Of a stretch of 64,000 nucleotides of DNA, positions 34,187-44,267 are shown piece by piece. The notes below the pieces were generated by a model. That model was not told the DNA's origin, searched no databases, and saw only the letters and a program-made list of their open reading frames with translations. A program made the translations under genes and the position numbers. Every line of letters starts with the position of its first letter. Positions within the stretch are counted from its first letter, which is position 1. The stretch spans positions 558,769 to 622,768 of the forward strand of contig NZ_BMIB01000001.1 in assembly GCF_014641615.1 (NCBI RefSeq), read 5' to 3'. Source of the stretch: Filimonas zeae (GTDB lineage Bacteria > Bacteroidota > Bacteroidia > Chitinophagales > Chitinophagaceae).

Positions 34187-36118
34187 CTATAAAACCAGTA
34201 CACTGCCACTGCGGCGCGGACTGCCGTTTTTTAAATCGATCAGATAATAATAGGTGCCTGCGGGCACCTTTTTGTTGTTATAAGTGCCATCCCATGGTTT
34301 GCTGTATCCTTTGCTATAAAATACACGCGCACCAAAGCGGCCAAACACACTCACTTCTGTATTGGGGTACAGCCTCAGCTCCGGTATTAACCAGGTATCA
34401 TGTATACCATCGCCATTGGGCGAAAAGGCATTGGGTACAATAATATCCCGCACCACTTCAATCCACACATCATCTGTAGTAGTACCGCATGGGTTGGTAA
34501 CATGCAGGGTAAACAATACCGGCTCTTCGGGGGTGGTGTAGGGGGTAAGGCTGCCTGCGTTGCTTAATAGTGCGGCAGGCGTCCAGTACCAGGTATCGGC
34601 AACGCCGCTGTAGCTGCCGTTAAGCTGTGCTGTTTTGCCGTGGGCAATTATCTGGTCGTCCCCTGCGTGGGTGGCAGGCACATCCATAACCGTAATGTAT
34701 ACAGAAGCAGTATCGGTACAGCCATATGCAGTGGTAACTGTAAGCTGGTATTGGGTGCTGCTGAGCGGCGTTGCGGTGGGGGTTGCAGCATTGGCGTTGG
34801 ACAGATAAGTGGCGGGCGTCCATTGATAGGTGCCGCCTCCGGCGCCTTTCAGTAGCGTTCTTTCTCCTTTGCATATAGTAACCGGTGTGCCTGCATGGGC
34901 AACGGGTGTGGGGTGCACCTGTGTTACCAGGCTGGAATCGGTATTGCTGCACCCTTTATCAGACACAGCGGTTACATAGTACCTGCCGCTGTTACCGTCT
35001 GTTACCTGGTTTATGGCAATGCTGTTGCCGGTAGCGGTAAAGTTGTCCGGGCCTTTCCATGCTGCGCTGATATTGCTGGTGCTGGTAACCGTTGCCCGTA
35101 GTGTATCGCCCGTACAGAGGGATGCATTGCCGGTTACCTGCAATGCAGGTGTAGGGTTTATGTATACGGAAATGGCATTGGATGCTGTGCGGCAGCTGTA
35201 AGAAGCAATATTGCCTGCTTCTGCAATGCTTAACCGGTATTTTTTATAGCCGGGCAGGGCATTGGCTGGTATATCTACTATATAGTTGGTTTGGGTGGCA
35301 CCGGCAATATCCTGCCAGGTAAAACCATCATCTATGCTGGATTGCCATTGGTAAGCGGGATCATCGCCACCACCGGAAATAATGGTATTGATTCTTATTC
35401 TGGCGGTGGTACCCTGGCAAATATTCTGCGTGGCGCTGCTGCTGCCTGCTACATACGCATTCATCATACGGCCGCAGGGGCGAAAGGTAATATCATCCAG
35501 CCCCAGATCGTTACCACAGCCGCCGGGCGCGTTATTGCGCATACGTATTACCACATCGCGCACATTGGGTTGTGTAACAAAGTAAGCGCCGTATTGCTTC
35601 CATGTGGCGGTTTCGGTAGCTGCTATATCACCGCTTTCAATGGTTTTAATAACGGTACCATCCAGCTTTGCTATTATAAAAGTTACGTTGGGTAAAATAA
35701 GGCTGTTGCCGCAGATGCTGTTGGGTTTATTCAGGTTTACAATCCAGGATGCAAACTCGTAGGTGGTATTGCCGCAAAGGCCGTGAATGGTGTCTGTATA
35801 AAAAGTTCCCGTGTCTGCGGCTGCGTTTACAATCATAAAATACCCGTTGGAATTGCCGGTATGGTCGTTGGTAACATGCCAGGAATCTGCGGCACCGCTG
35901 GTACTGGTTTTTGAAATGCTGTAGCTGCCATCGTTGGGGCCGTTGCTGTTTACAAAAGTATAATTGGTGCTATAGGCGGGGAGGGCTTTGCCGTAGGTGT
36001 TGGTGCCAGATCCAAAGTCTATATTCACTACGGGGTCGCCAAGGCTACCGGTGCAGAGTTGCGCGGTAGCGGTGGTATAGGTAATGGTAAGTAAGAGGAG
36101 CAGCAGGTATCTGAACAT
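34187..36118 (-). CDS. T9SS type B cargo protein with PKD/Ig-like repeats
   Basis: 643 residues. Signal peptide (YLLLLLLTITYTTATAQ), then a jelly-roll-like N-terminal domain (VVNIDFGSGTNTYG to DLGLDDITFRPCG, about 30-215). Several Ig/PKD-like domains follow (YQWQSSIDDGFTWQD, GGTYQWTPATYLS, DTWYWTPAALLS). Residues about 560-643 form the gliding-motility-associated type B sorting domain (IIVPNAFSPNGDGIHD, WDGTYNNKKVPAGTYYY). Predicted to be exported by T9SS and kept on the surface or released. Function of the binding domains unknown. Confidence 0.9.
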   Translation of the reverse strand: MFRYLLLLLLTITYTTATAQLCTGSLGDPVVNIDFGSGTNTYGKALPAYSTNYTFVNSNGPNDGSYSISKTSTSGAADSWHVTNDHTGNSNGYFMIVNAAADTGTFYTDTIHGLCGNTTYEFASWIVNLNKPNSICGNSLILPNVTFIIAKLDGTVIKTIESGDIAATETATWKQYGAYFVTQPNVRDVVIRMRNNAPGGCGNDLGLDDITFRPCGRMMNAYVAGSSSATQNICQGTTARIRINTIISGGGDDPAYQWQSSIDDGFTWQDIAGATQTNYIVDIPANALPGYKKYRLSIAEAGNIASYSCRTASNAISVYINPTPALQVTGNASLCTGDTLRATVTSTSNISAAWKGPDNFTATGNSIAINQVTDGNSGRYYVTAVSDKGCSNTDSSLVTQVHPTPVAHAGTPVTICKGERTLLKGAGGGTYQWTPATYLSNANAATPTATPLSSTQYQLTVTTAYGCTDTASVYITVMDVPATHAGDDQIIAHGKTAQLNGSYSGVADTWYWTPAALLSNAGSLTPYTTPEEPVLFTLHVTNPCGTTTDDVWIEVVRDIIVPNAFSPNGDGIHDTWLIPELRLYPNTEVSVFGRFGARVFYSKGYSKPWDGTYNNKKVPAGTYYYLIDLKNGSPRRSGSVLVL

Positions 36119-36481
36119 TGGATTGGATTAATAAGGGCCGTAGGATATAGAGCCGGCTCAAAGATATTACGAGTTATGGCTTTACTGAAAAATAAATTCA
36201 TTGCGTAACAGCTGTTAAGCGTTGCGGATGCAAATATGTACCCGCTGTTATTTTATGATACCTTAATGTATACCAGAACTGCTTATTACAGGTGTATGCG
36301 TGCAAACCGCTTTGATGTACAGGCGTTTGATGAATGGTGTGTGGTGTATTGCACGGTATGGTTACCATGTGTGCAGCAGCAGGCTGTAGTGTCTGTTGCA
36401 ACAAAAGACAATTTGCAGAACGTGTTTGTACAACAGAAAAAAGAAATAAAATAAATTTTATTACCAAAACTAACGGCAATT
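36119..36481. other. Divergent promoter region between two T9SS cargo genes
   Basis: 363 bp without a convincing gene, separating genes transcribed away from each other. A TTTG at 36425-36428 and TAAATTTT at 36452-36459 weakly resemble Bacteroidota -33/-7 elements, but the spacing is long. Confidence 0.35.
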
Positions 36482-39400
36482 ATGAAAGTGTGCATTACTG
36501 CGGCAGTACAAGCGCTGCTGCTTTTTATTGTTGTATTATGTATTCATTATCCCCTGCATGCGCAAACCTGTAGCGGAACCCCTGTGGCAGGTACTGTTAC
36601 AGCTGCGTTACCGGTTATATGTACCGGCGAAGAAATGAAGCTGTTTATTACCGGTTTTTCAGCAGGCACAGATATAGTGGTGCAGTGGCAGCAATCGGCC
36701 GATCAGGTGCAATGGGCCGATATAGCGGGCGCAACCGATACCCCTTATGTGTATAAACTGCCCAATACTTTTATAGGGCAGTATTACCGCGCAAAGGTTA
36801 CCTGTACCGGCTCCGGCCTTTCTGCTTACAGCAATGCCGTGCAGGTAACGGTACCCAATTTTGCCCAATATGCGGCCCTGCCTTTTGCAGAAGATTTTGA
36901 TGGCGGCTGGATAAGCATCTGTAAAACAGGCTTGCTGCCGCAGCCATGGGGCTCGGGCATTAACTGGTTTAACTGGCCCGCAGCCGGTAACAGCTCGTGG
37001 CGGCGGAACGACCGTTATGAAGATGGAAGCTGGTCTTCCGATTTTGGGGGGTATACACCCACTTCCACTACGGGCGATTACTCTGCCCGCTTTCACAGTA
37101 CGTATGGCAGCGAGGGATACCTTCAACTGTATATAAATGCATCTAATACGGCAGAACCTGAACTGAAAAAGCTTTCGTTCGATTATATTAATACAGACGG
37201 TACTGATAAAGTGGTGATATGGCTTTCCACCAATGGCGGGGCTGATTTTGTGCGGCTGGATAGTGTGGCTACTGCCGCTAAATGGACAAAGAAGGAAGTA
37301 TTTTTTACTACCTATGCTTCGCAGGTAATTCTTCGTTTTGCGGGCATTGCCGATAATGGTAATTCGGATATAGGGTTAGATAACGTACGGGTGGCAGCCA
37401 CTTACCCCTGCACCGGAGCGCCTGTTATTAACGGGGTTTCGGCTGATAAAAGCAGTATGTGTGCCGGAGCTTCCGTTGAGGTACAGCTGGATGGAATGAC
37501 GGGCAATACAGAAGGTGTTACCTACCAGTGGCAGTACTCCACAGATAACGGCAGCACCTGGCAAAATTTTACCGGTGCTACCGGCAGCAGCTATACCACA
37601 CCTTTAACAGTTAGCACCGGCTTGCGTTTACAGGCTACCTGCCCCTTTGCCAGCCAGAGCAGTGTAAGCAATGTAGTGCAGGTAGCTGTTAGCCCACGGG
37701 TAAGCGGCACAGACTTTACTATTAACAAAGCGTTGCCCACCGGCGGAAAGAATTTTGCCAGCTTTAACGATGCGTATAGCTTTTTAAAATGTGGTATTGA
37801 CGGCCCTGTGGAGTTTACCGTAGCTGCAGGCAGCGGAACTTATACGGAGCAGCTGATACTGGAGCAGGTGGCAGGCGCTTCGGAAACCAACACCATTACA
37901 TTTAACGGTAATGGCAACACCATTGCCTGGAGTGCTACAGATGAAAGTGAGCGTGCAGTGGTTAAATTAAGAGGCGCTTCTTATTTTATTTTTAAACAGC
38001 TTACTATTAATGCCGTACCAGCAGAAAGCGACCGCAACAGCCACTTTGGGGTAGGGGTGCATCTGTTACAGAATGCAGATGCCAATACCTTCCGCAACTG
38101 TACCATATTGTCAGATACGGTGGGAAACTCTTACAGTTATTATGCAGTGGTTATTAACGGCAGTGATAAGGATGAGTATAATAAAGACGGACTTTGCGAT
38201 GGAAATGTGTTTGATGCAGATACCATTGTAGGTGGGCAGTACAATATATACATGGCCAGTAACCCCGGCGCACCCAATACCAATAATCATTTTACCAATA
38301 ATCTGTTAAGAGATGCGTGGTCGCGCGGGGTATCTGTTATAGGTGCGGCAGCCACCTATCTGGAAAATAATACGTTCACCAGCTATGTAAGAAATGCCGC
38401 TTTCCCGGCGGCTTCTGTGCTGTCTTACGTGTATATTGAAGGTTTTAGTTTTGGTACCTATATTACTAAGAATATATTCACGCATCCGTTTGGTACGCAA
38501 AAAACGGGTATCAATTCTTTCTTCGGCATATTTGATGGTACCAACGATTCCAGCCCCGGTGGCGGCCTGGTGGTAACCAATAACGTGTTTTACGATATCT
38601 CTCATTGCGAAACCGTTACGGCTGTTTTTTCCGGAACGTCGGGTGGCGTTTTTCTGCATAACACCATTGATATCAATTATACCAATACAAGCCCGTGGAG
38701 TATGTTAACCGGCCTGCGTTTTGGCCGTTCTGCCACTGGCGTTACCCTGCGTAATAACATTGTAACGGTAACGCATAATGGTACCGGTAAAGCACACGCG
38801 GTATTTACGTTTGGCGATGCTATTAACAGCGATAACAGTGTGTACTATATTACGGGTGATGGTGATAATAATATAGGGCAGATAAACGGTACGGATTATA
38901 AAACACTGAGTGATCTGCAAACCGGTACAGGGGGCGATGCGGCTTCTGTATCTGCAGACCCTGCTTATGCAGATGTGGTAAATGGCGATCTGCACCCCAT
39001 GGAGCGGAAAGTAAACGATATTGGTGCTGCCGGTACCGGCATTACAGATGATATTACCGGTGTGGTAAGAAGTACCACTGCACCGGATGCGGGCGCTTAT
39101 GAATTTACCCCCATAGTGTGTACACCCTTTGCAGATTTTACCTTGCCTGCGCCTGCCTGTGCAGGTGAGCAATTACGCTTTATACCGGCAGATACCGTTG
39201 GGGCAGGGCAGGCGGTTGCATGGGCATGGAGTTATGGAGATGGTAAAACGGCTGATACACATACAGGCGCTGCTATGTACGCGCAGGCCGGGCAGTATGA
39301 TGTTAAGTTTACCGTTACGGATAGCTATGGCTGCACAAAGGATACCGTAAAAACGGTTACGGTTACAGAATGCCGTACCAGTGTGTTTGTACCCAATACG

Positions 39401-39649
39401 TTTACCCCTAATGGGGATGGTAATAACGATGTGCTGAAAGTGTATGGCTTTTCATTGAAAGCGCTGCGTATGGTAATATTTAACCAGTGGGGGCAGCAGA
39501 TTTTTGAAACTACCGATGTGCAGCAGGGCTGGGATGGTACTTTTAAAGGCGCCAGGCAGTCAACAGGCGTTTATATGTATGTATGCACGGTTACTGTGGC
39601 AGATGGGACGCAGGTGGTAAAAAAGGGGGCTGTTAACCTTATACGTTAG
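36482..39649 (+). CDS. T9SS type B cargo with beta-helix and PKD domains
   Basis: 1,055 residues. Signal peptide (LLLFIVVLCIHYPLHAQ), an Ig-like unit (VQWQQSADQVQWADI), a jelly-roll domain (about 135-300, LPFAEDFDGGWISI to DIGLDNVRVAATYPC), a second Ig-like unit (YQWQYSTDNGSTWQN), a parallel beta-helix (about 410-870, starting FASFNDAYSFLKCGIDGP), a PKD domain (about 878-965, WAWSYGDGKTADTH) and the type B sorting domain (VFVPNTFTPNGDGNND, GWDGTFKGARQSTGVY). The helix entry module resembles those of the giant protein at 1-6103. Probably a surface adhesin. Confidence 0.9.
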   Translation: MKVCITAAVQALLLFIVVLCIHYPLHAQTCSGTPVAGTVTAALPVICTGEEMKLFITGFSAGTDIVVQWQQSADQVQWADIAGATDTPYVYKLPNTFIGQYYRAKVTCTGSGLSAYSNAVQVTVPNFAQYAALPFAEDFDGGWISICKTGLLPQPWGSGINWFNWPAAGNSSWRRNDRYEDGSWSSDFGGYTPTSTTGDYSARFHSTYGSEGYLQLYINASNTAEPELKKLSFDYINTDGTDKVVIWLSTNGGADFVRLDSVATAAKWTKKEVFFTTYASQVILRFAGIADNGNSDIGLDNVRVAATYPCTGAPVINGVSADKSSMCAGASVEVQLDGMTGNTEGVTYQWQYSTDNGSTWQNFTGATGSSYTTPLTVSTGLRLQATCPFASQSSVSNVVQVAVSPRVSGTDFTINKALPTGGKNFASFNDAYSFLKCGIDGPVEFTVAAGSGTYTEQLILEQVAGASETNTITFNGNGNTIAWSATDESERAVVKLRGASYFIFKQLTINAVPAESDRNSHFGVGVHLLQNADANTFRNCTILSDTVGNSYSYYAVVINGSDKDEYNKDGLCDGNVFDADTIVGGQYNIYMASNPGAPNTNNHFTNNLLRDAWSRGVSVIGAAATYLENNTFTSYVRNAAFPAASVLSYVYIEGFSFGTYITKNIFTHPFGTQKTGINSFFGIFDGTNDSSPGGGLVVTNNVFYDISHCETVTAVFSGTSGGVFLHNTIDINYTNTSPWSMLTGLRFGRSATGVTLRNNIVTVTHNGTGKAHAVFTFGDAINSDNSVYYITGDGDNNIGQINGTDYKTLSDLQTGTGGDAASVSADPAYADVVNGDLHPMERKVNDIGAAGTGITDDITGVVRSTTAPDAGAYEFTPIVCTPFADFTLPAPACAGEQLRFIPADTVGAGQAVAWAWSYGDGKTADTHTGAAMYAQAGQYDVKFTVTDSYGCTKDTVKTVTVTECRTSVFVPNTFTPNGDGNNDVLKVYGFSLKALRMVIFNQWGQQIFETTDVQQGWDGTFKGARQSTGVYMYVCTVTVADGTQVVKKGAVNLIR

Positions 39650-39681
39650 CAGTACATTAATGCTCCGTTACACATGAGTTT

Positions 39682-39719
39682 TCATGGTACTTTTTACACA
39701 TCCGTAAAAAGTACCATGA
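39682..39719. promoter_or_regulatory. Perfect 16-bp inverted repeat upstream of AraC gene
   Basis: Arms at 39682-39697 and 39704-39719 are perfectly complementary around a 6-nt spacer (ACATCC). It lies 33 bp after the T9SS gene stop and 68 bp before the AraC start. It may be a terminator (no T tract) or an operator for the regulator. Confidence 0.55.
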
Positions 39720-39787
39720 TTCCCCTGTAAAATACAGCAGCCGGGTAGGCTTGTTGCGGTACCTTTGTGTGGTAAAGCAAAAGGGAT

Positions 39788-40669
39788 ATGAGCAAGCTTA
39801 AATATCCAACGTTTGGAATTGGAAACCTGGTGGCAGAAAAATCGAAAGATGAGTTGTGGGTGGCAGACCGCTTTAAGCAATATCTTTCTAACAACCCGCA
39901 CTTACAGGTTGCTCACGGGCACAGCTACTACCATCTGCTTTACTTTACACAGGGCAGTGGTGAGCATGTGATTGATTTTACCCACTATCCTGTACAAAAA
40001 GGCGCTATATACTTTATGAAGCCCGGCCAGGTACATAACTGGTATTTTACCGTACCGGCCGATGGGTATGTAATTAATTTTTCAGACGGTTTTTTTGAAC
40101 AGGCTTTTATACGCTCGCAGGTACTGGAGCATTTTCCGTTCTGGGAGCCTATGGCCGGGCCGCAGGTAATTCAGTTGCCTGCACCGGAACAGAAGAAAGT
40201 AGAGGCCGTATTTGAGCAGATACTGAAAGAACAGACGGGCCAGGCCGCTATGAACCGTGAAATGATGGCCGCTATGCTGTTACAGCTGTTTATTACCGTT
40301 AAAAGAAGCATGCCTGTTGCGGAAACCCTGCCGGTAAGTTATAACGCCACGTTAATGCGCAATTTTCAGCAACTGATAGAAAGAAACTATGCGGTGCTGA
40401 AACTGCCTAAGGAATATGCAGCCCTGCTGTACATTACACCCAACCATTTGAATGCTTTGTGTAAAGATCATCTGGGGGTATCTGCCGGCGAACTGATACG
40501 TAAACGCATATTACTGGAGGCAAAGCGCCTGCTGGTAAATCTGGAACTGAGTATACATGAAATAGCATCCCGGCTTAATTTTCAGGACAGCTCTTATTTC
40601 ATCAAGTTTTTTAAAAAAGATACAGGTATAACGCCTGAGGCTTTCCGCAAGCAATTTCAACACGTTTAA
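39788..40669 (+). CDS. AraC family transcriptional regulator
   Basis: 293 residues. N-terminal cupin (HGHSYYHLLYFTQGSGEHVI, KGAIYFMKPGQVHNWYF) and C-terminal AraC DNA-binding domain (YAALLYITPNHLNALCK, IHEIASRLNFQDSSYFIKFF, ITPEAFRKQF). Target and ligand unknown. The DUF983 gene follows 10 bp downstream, so the two may be co-transcribed. Confidence 0.9.
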   Translation: MSKLKYPTFGIGNLVAEKSKDELWVADRFKQYLSNNPHLQVAHGHSYYHLLYFTQGSGEHVIDFTHYPVQKGAIYFMKPGQVHNWYFTVPADGYVINFSDGFFEQAFIRSQVLEHFPFWEPMAGPQVIQLPAPEQKKVEAVFEQILKEQTGQAAMNREMMAAMLLQLFITVKRSMPVAETLPVSYNATLMRNFQQLIERNYAVLKLPKEYAALLYITPNHLNALCKDHLGVSAGELIRKRILLEAKRLLVNLELSIHEIASRLNFQDSSYFIKFFKKDTGITPEAFRKQFQHV

Positions 40670-40679
40670 ATATATTGTT

Positions 40680-41138
40680 ATGAACGCTCATGATACTGCC
40701 AAACCCAACTGGCTGGTAAGTGTATGCCATACCCATTGCCCACGTTGCCGCAGAGGTGATATGTTTAAGGATCCTAATCCTTATCATTTAAAAAGTACGC
40801 TGGCTATGAATGAAAGCTGCCCGGTGTGCGGACAGCAGTTTGATATTGAAGTAGGTTTTTACTACGGCACCAGCTATGTAAGCTATGCGTTTTCTATAGC
40901 CGTTAGCGTGGCCAGCTTTATAGCCTGGTGGGTATTTATAGGCTTTTCATTAAACGATAACCGGCTGTTCTGGTGGTTGGGTGCAAATGCGTTGTTGCTG
41001 GTGGCTTTGCAGCCGATATTTATGCGGCTGGCGCGTACCATATGGCTTGCGTTTTTTGTAGGGTACGATAAAGATTGGAAAAACCGCCCGGCCAAAGCGC
41101 CCGAGCGGGTGAACGATCAAATGAAAAATGCCTGGTAA
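40680..41138 (+). CDS. DUF983 membrane protein with zinc ribbon
   Basis: 152 residues. Two CxxC pairs (HCPRCRRGDMF and SCPVCGQQF) suggest a zinc ribbon, followed by two membrane helices (AFSIAVSVASFIAWWVFIGF and LFWWLGANALLLVALQPIF). These features define DUF983, common in Bacteroidota and alphaproteobacteria; molecular role unknown. A terminator overlaps its stop. Confidence 0.88.
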   Translation: MNAHDTAKPNWLVSVCHTHCPRCRRGDMFKDPNPYHLKSTLAMNESCPVCGQQFDIEVGFYYGTSYVSYAFSIAVSVASFIAWWVFIGFSLNDNRLFWWLGANALLLVALQPIFMRLARTIWLAFFVGYDKDWKNRPAKAPERVNDQMKNAW

Positions 41139-41151
41139 CAGGCATTTTTTT
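41125..41151. terminator. Strong bidirectional terminator
   Basis: 10-bp stem AAAATGCCTG / CAGGCATTTT with loop GTAA (which includes part of the DUF983 stop), then further T residues. It lies between convergent genes ending at 41138 and 41154, and the A-rich left arm makes it work in both directions. Confidence 0.85.
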
Positions 41152-41153
41152 CT

Positions 41154-43430
41154 TTACGGTTTTATAATAAGCACAGAAGGCGTGTGGCTTAACCAGGCGC
41201 TTTCGTTATCTATCGATTTTTTCCAGCTGTCCAGGCTTATCAGCATCAGGTGCTGCTGCTCCAGAAAAGCCTGCTCAATATTGCGCCCGCTGTACAAGGC
41301 AATATGGTTGGGTGCTATCTGTTCAATAGCCCGTATGTTTTCTTTAAACTCAGGGTTTTGTTTAATTACACCTGCTACATCCAGCACCACCACGCGGGCT
41401 TCACTGTTGTGTATCAGCTTTTGGGCGTAAATAAGCAGAAAGCTGTCGCTTATGGAAAGTATAGGTATAAATATATTCTCCAGCTGCGGCAGGTTTCTGT
41501 CAACAAAAATACCTACCGGTAATTTAGCCCCTTTGGTTACCTGCCGTATCTGTTCATCAAAGGCAGAGGTATCAAACAGTTTTTCCTTACCGGTAATAGT
41601 ATCGTATAATCTTTCCGGGTTAATAATCTTGTTGGTAAAGCCCAGTATTTTGCCCAGCAGGGTGCCTTCAAATACGGAGGAGCCTACACCTATCAGCAGC
41701 AGATCAAAATTGCCGGTATTGGCCGTATGCACAATTTCTTCTGTTACATCCAGCGTAGGCTTAAACAATGGTGTAAGCGGCAGGTTCAGCTTTTCCGCCT
41801 CTGCGGTAACCGGTTCAAAACTTTCCCGCTCATACTCATCCTGGTTAAACTGGTTCAGCTCGCTACTGGGCGAAAGGTGCAGTGCAGTTACATGTGCATT
41901 GGGGGTTGCTTTTTTTACCAGCCGGTTAGCCAGCTGAATTAACGAAACACCTTTGGCAGCGTTGCCAAAAGATACCAGTATGTTATAGCGTATGCCGTGT
42001 TGTAATTCTTCTGTTAATGCAGGCTCGCGCGGTTCGGGCATAAAGCGGTTTACCAGGTCCAGCGCGGGGCCGGTCATAAACGTGGTGGCCAGGGCCATCA
42101 GCACCATCATGGCAAATACTTCCGGTGTAAGCACCCCCAGGTCGTATCCTATATTCAGTACAATCAGTTCCATTAAACCACGGGTATTCATCAGCGCACC
42201 TATAGATATACTGTCGCGCCAGCTTTGGCCTACAAACCTGGCGGCCAGCGCGCTTCCGGCAAACTTACCGGTTACGGCCACCAGTACAATCATACCACAT
42301 ACGCCCCACATATGCGGATCGTTTAACAGGCCTATTTCGGTTCGTAAACCGGTAAACACAAAAAACAGTGGCAGCAACAGCACCAGCGATACATCTTCTA
42401 CCTTTTCAATAAAAATATTACGGAAGCTGATATTGGCAGGCATAATAACCCCGGCCATAAATGCGCCGAACAGGGCGTGAATACCTATTACTTCGGTAGT
42501 AAAGGAAGAGAGCAGCAGCGTGATAAAAAATACTGCCACCACCGGTTTGCTCAGCGCTTCTTTGTTGGAATACTTGTCGCCTATTCTTTTAAGAAATGGC
42601 TGTACCAGGCGCAGCATTACAAACACATAAGCCAGCGCCATTAATATGGTATATAGTGAACTGAGTACCGAGCCTGCTTTTACAATGGCAATAACCACAG
42701 CCAGTATACACCAGGCGGTAATATCATCTGCCGCCGCACAGGTAATTACAATGGTGCCCAGCCGGGTTTTGGAAAGCCCACGTTCCTGTACAATACGTGC
42801 CAGTACCGGAAAGGCGGTTATGCTCATGGCTATGCCGGTAAACAGGCCGAATGACAGGAAATTGATGTTGTCCGGCGCAAAATCGCGGTACAGATAATAG
42901 GAGAGGGCTATGCCCAGGCTAAACGGAAATATAATACTGGCATGGCTTACTACCACAGCATCTTTGGCTTTGTTCTTCAGCACTTTCAGGTCCAGCTCCA
43001 TGCCTATTACAAACATGAACAGTATTAAGCCTATCTGACTTAGAAACTGAAGGTTGCCGAGGGAGTTGGGAGGGAATAAAAAGGCAGAGATTTCCGGCGA
43101 CCAGCTTTTGAGAAAAGAAGGGCCGAGAAAAATACCTGCTGCTATTTCGCCAATTACGGTGGGCTGTTTAATCTTCTTACACAAAAAGCCAAAGGCGCGT
43201 GCTACCAATATAATGGTGATAATCTGCAATAACAGTATAGCCAGCGGATGCGTAAGGTTATGAAAATAAGTGTCTTTAAACTGATCCCAGGTAGAGGCCG
43301 ATATCTGGGGAACAAAGTGGTTTACCTTATCGGTTTCCAGTAATCTGCCCTTGTGTAAAAACAAGTAAATAAGGGCTGAAAACGCGGCAATAGTAACTAC
43401 ATAAAATAGCAGGTTTTTGTATTTTCTCAT
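41154..43430 (-). CDS. CPA2 family cation:proton antiporter with C-terminal USP-like region
   Basis: 758 residues. After an N-terminal helix and a periplasmic stretch, residues about 60-430 hold the Na+/H+-exchanger fold with KQPTVIGEIAAGIFLGPS, FMFVIGMELDL, TCAAADDITAWCILAV and NTRGLMELIVL. The DD pair in AAADDI fits the ion-binding acid positions of CPA proteins. Residues about 450-758 are soluble and resemble tandem universal-stress-protein folds. Likely exchanges K+ or Na+ for H+ at the inner membrane. Monocistronic. Confidence 0.9.
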   Translation of the reverse strand: MRKYKNLLFYVVTIAAFSALIYLFLHKGRLLETDKVNHFVPQISASTWDQFKDTYFHNLTHPLAILLLQIITIILVARAFGFLCKKIKQPTVIGEIAAGIFLGPSFLKSWSPEISAFLFPPNSLGNLQFLSQIGLILFMFVIGMELDLKVLKNKAKDAVVVSHASIIFPFSLGIALSYYLYRDFAPDNINFLSFGLFTGIAMSITAFPVLARIVQERGLSKTRLGTIVITCAAADDITAWCILAVVIAIVKAGSVLSSLYTILMALAYVFVMLRLVQPFLKRIGDKYSNKEALSKPVVAVFFITLLLSSFTTEVIGIHALFGAFMAGVIMPANISFRNIFIEKVEDVSLVLLLPLFFVFTGLRTEIGLLNDPHMWGVCGMIVLVAVTGKFAGSALAARFVGQSWRDSISIGALMNTRGLMELIVLNIGYDLGVLTPEVFAMMVLMALATTFMTGPALDLVNRFMPEPREPALTEELQHGIRYNILVSFGNAAKGVSLIQLANRLVKKATPNAHVTALHLSPSSELNQFNQDEYERESFEPVTAEAEKLNLPLTPLFKPTLDVTEEIVHTANTGNFDLLLIGVGSSVFEGTLLGKILGFTNKIINPERLYDTITGKEKLFDTSAFDEQIRQVTKGAKLPVGIFVDRNLPQLENIFIPILSISDSFLLIYAQKLIHNSEARVVVLDVAGVIKQNPEFKENIRAIEQIAPNHIALYSGRNIEQAFLEQQHLMLISLDSWKKSIDNESAWLSHTPSVLIIKP

Positions 43431-43526
43431 GGTGCCGTTTTAAACTATGGCAAACATATTCTATTGCCTGCTGATATAACAGCACGGTGTAATCAACCGG
43501 TTGTTTTTTGTAACAAAAACCGGAAA

Positions 43527-44267
43527 TTATGTACCCTGCGGCTTGTTGCCTGTGCGGGCGGTAAAACCGGCTTTATAGGTTTCGCCCAGGGTTAGTATCA
43601 ATGGCTTGTTATCCGGCCCTGGTATATGCGTGGTAATTTCTTCATGCGAAAAGAAGTTGACAGCTCTCAGCGCCAGTATTTCTTTTTTGTTAATGCGGCA
43701 AAAGCTTTGGGCGGGCAGCAGTTTCAGTAACTGATCAAAGGATATGTTTTTTAACACCAGGGTTTGGTTGTTATCCAGTGTTGCCAGTTTATCCCGCTTG
43801 TCCTGGTCAGAAGTGGTAAGCAGCAGCAACTGATCAAAGTACAAAAGCGCCTTGCCCTGGCTGGTGTTCAGTTGTACAAACTGCCTTCCGGGTGCAGCTG
43901 CGGGTGGCTGTATTTTGTCTGCAGCCTTTTGCAGCGCTTTTTCCAGCCGTTCTTTCTGTATAGGTTTACGTATATAATCTATGGCTTCCAGGTCAAACGC
44001 TTCGGCTGCATATTCTTTATAAGCCGTGGTAAAAATAACCGGCTTGCCTTGCAGCAGCCGGGCTACGGCAAGGCCGTTCAGCCCCGGCATTTCAATATCG
44101 GTAATACACAGGTCAAACTCCAGCTGGTCTGCTTCTGCCAGCAGCTTTAACGGATCGTTAAAGGCTCTTACTACTTCCACGCCTTCTATCTGCTCACACA
44201 ACATGCGCAGGTAGGTAAGGCCCGGCAGTTCATCATCCAGCAGTAAACATCTTATTCTTGTGCTCAA
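43527..44267 (-). CDS. LytTR family response regulator
   Basis: 246 residues. Receiver domain with D57 as phosphoacceptor (CITDIEMPGLNG), DD at 11-12, T in FTTAYKEYA and K in IRKPIQ. The C-terminal LytTR domain (about 130-235) includes LVLKNISFDQLLKLLPAQSF and RINKKEILALRAV. It overlaps its partner kinase gene by 35 bp. Target genes unknown. Confidence 0.92.
   Translation of the reverse strand: MSTRIRCLLLDDELPGLTYLRMLCEQIEGVEVVRAFNDPLKLLAEADQLEFDLCITDIEMPGLNGLAVARLLQGKPVIFTTAYKEYAAEAFDLEAIDYIRKPIQKERLEKALQKAADKIQPPAAAPGRQFVQLNTSQGKALLYFDQLLLLTTSDQDKRDKLATLDNNQTLVLKNISFDQLLKLLPAQSFCRINKKEILALRAVNFFSHEEITTHIPGPDNKPLILTLGETYKAGFTARTGNKPQGT

Noticed and set aside
41992..42480. 162-residue plus-strand ORF
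   Set aside because: Antisense to the well-defined CPA2 antiporter; Ser/Thr/Ile-rich composition typical of a shadow frame.
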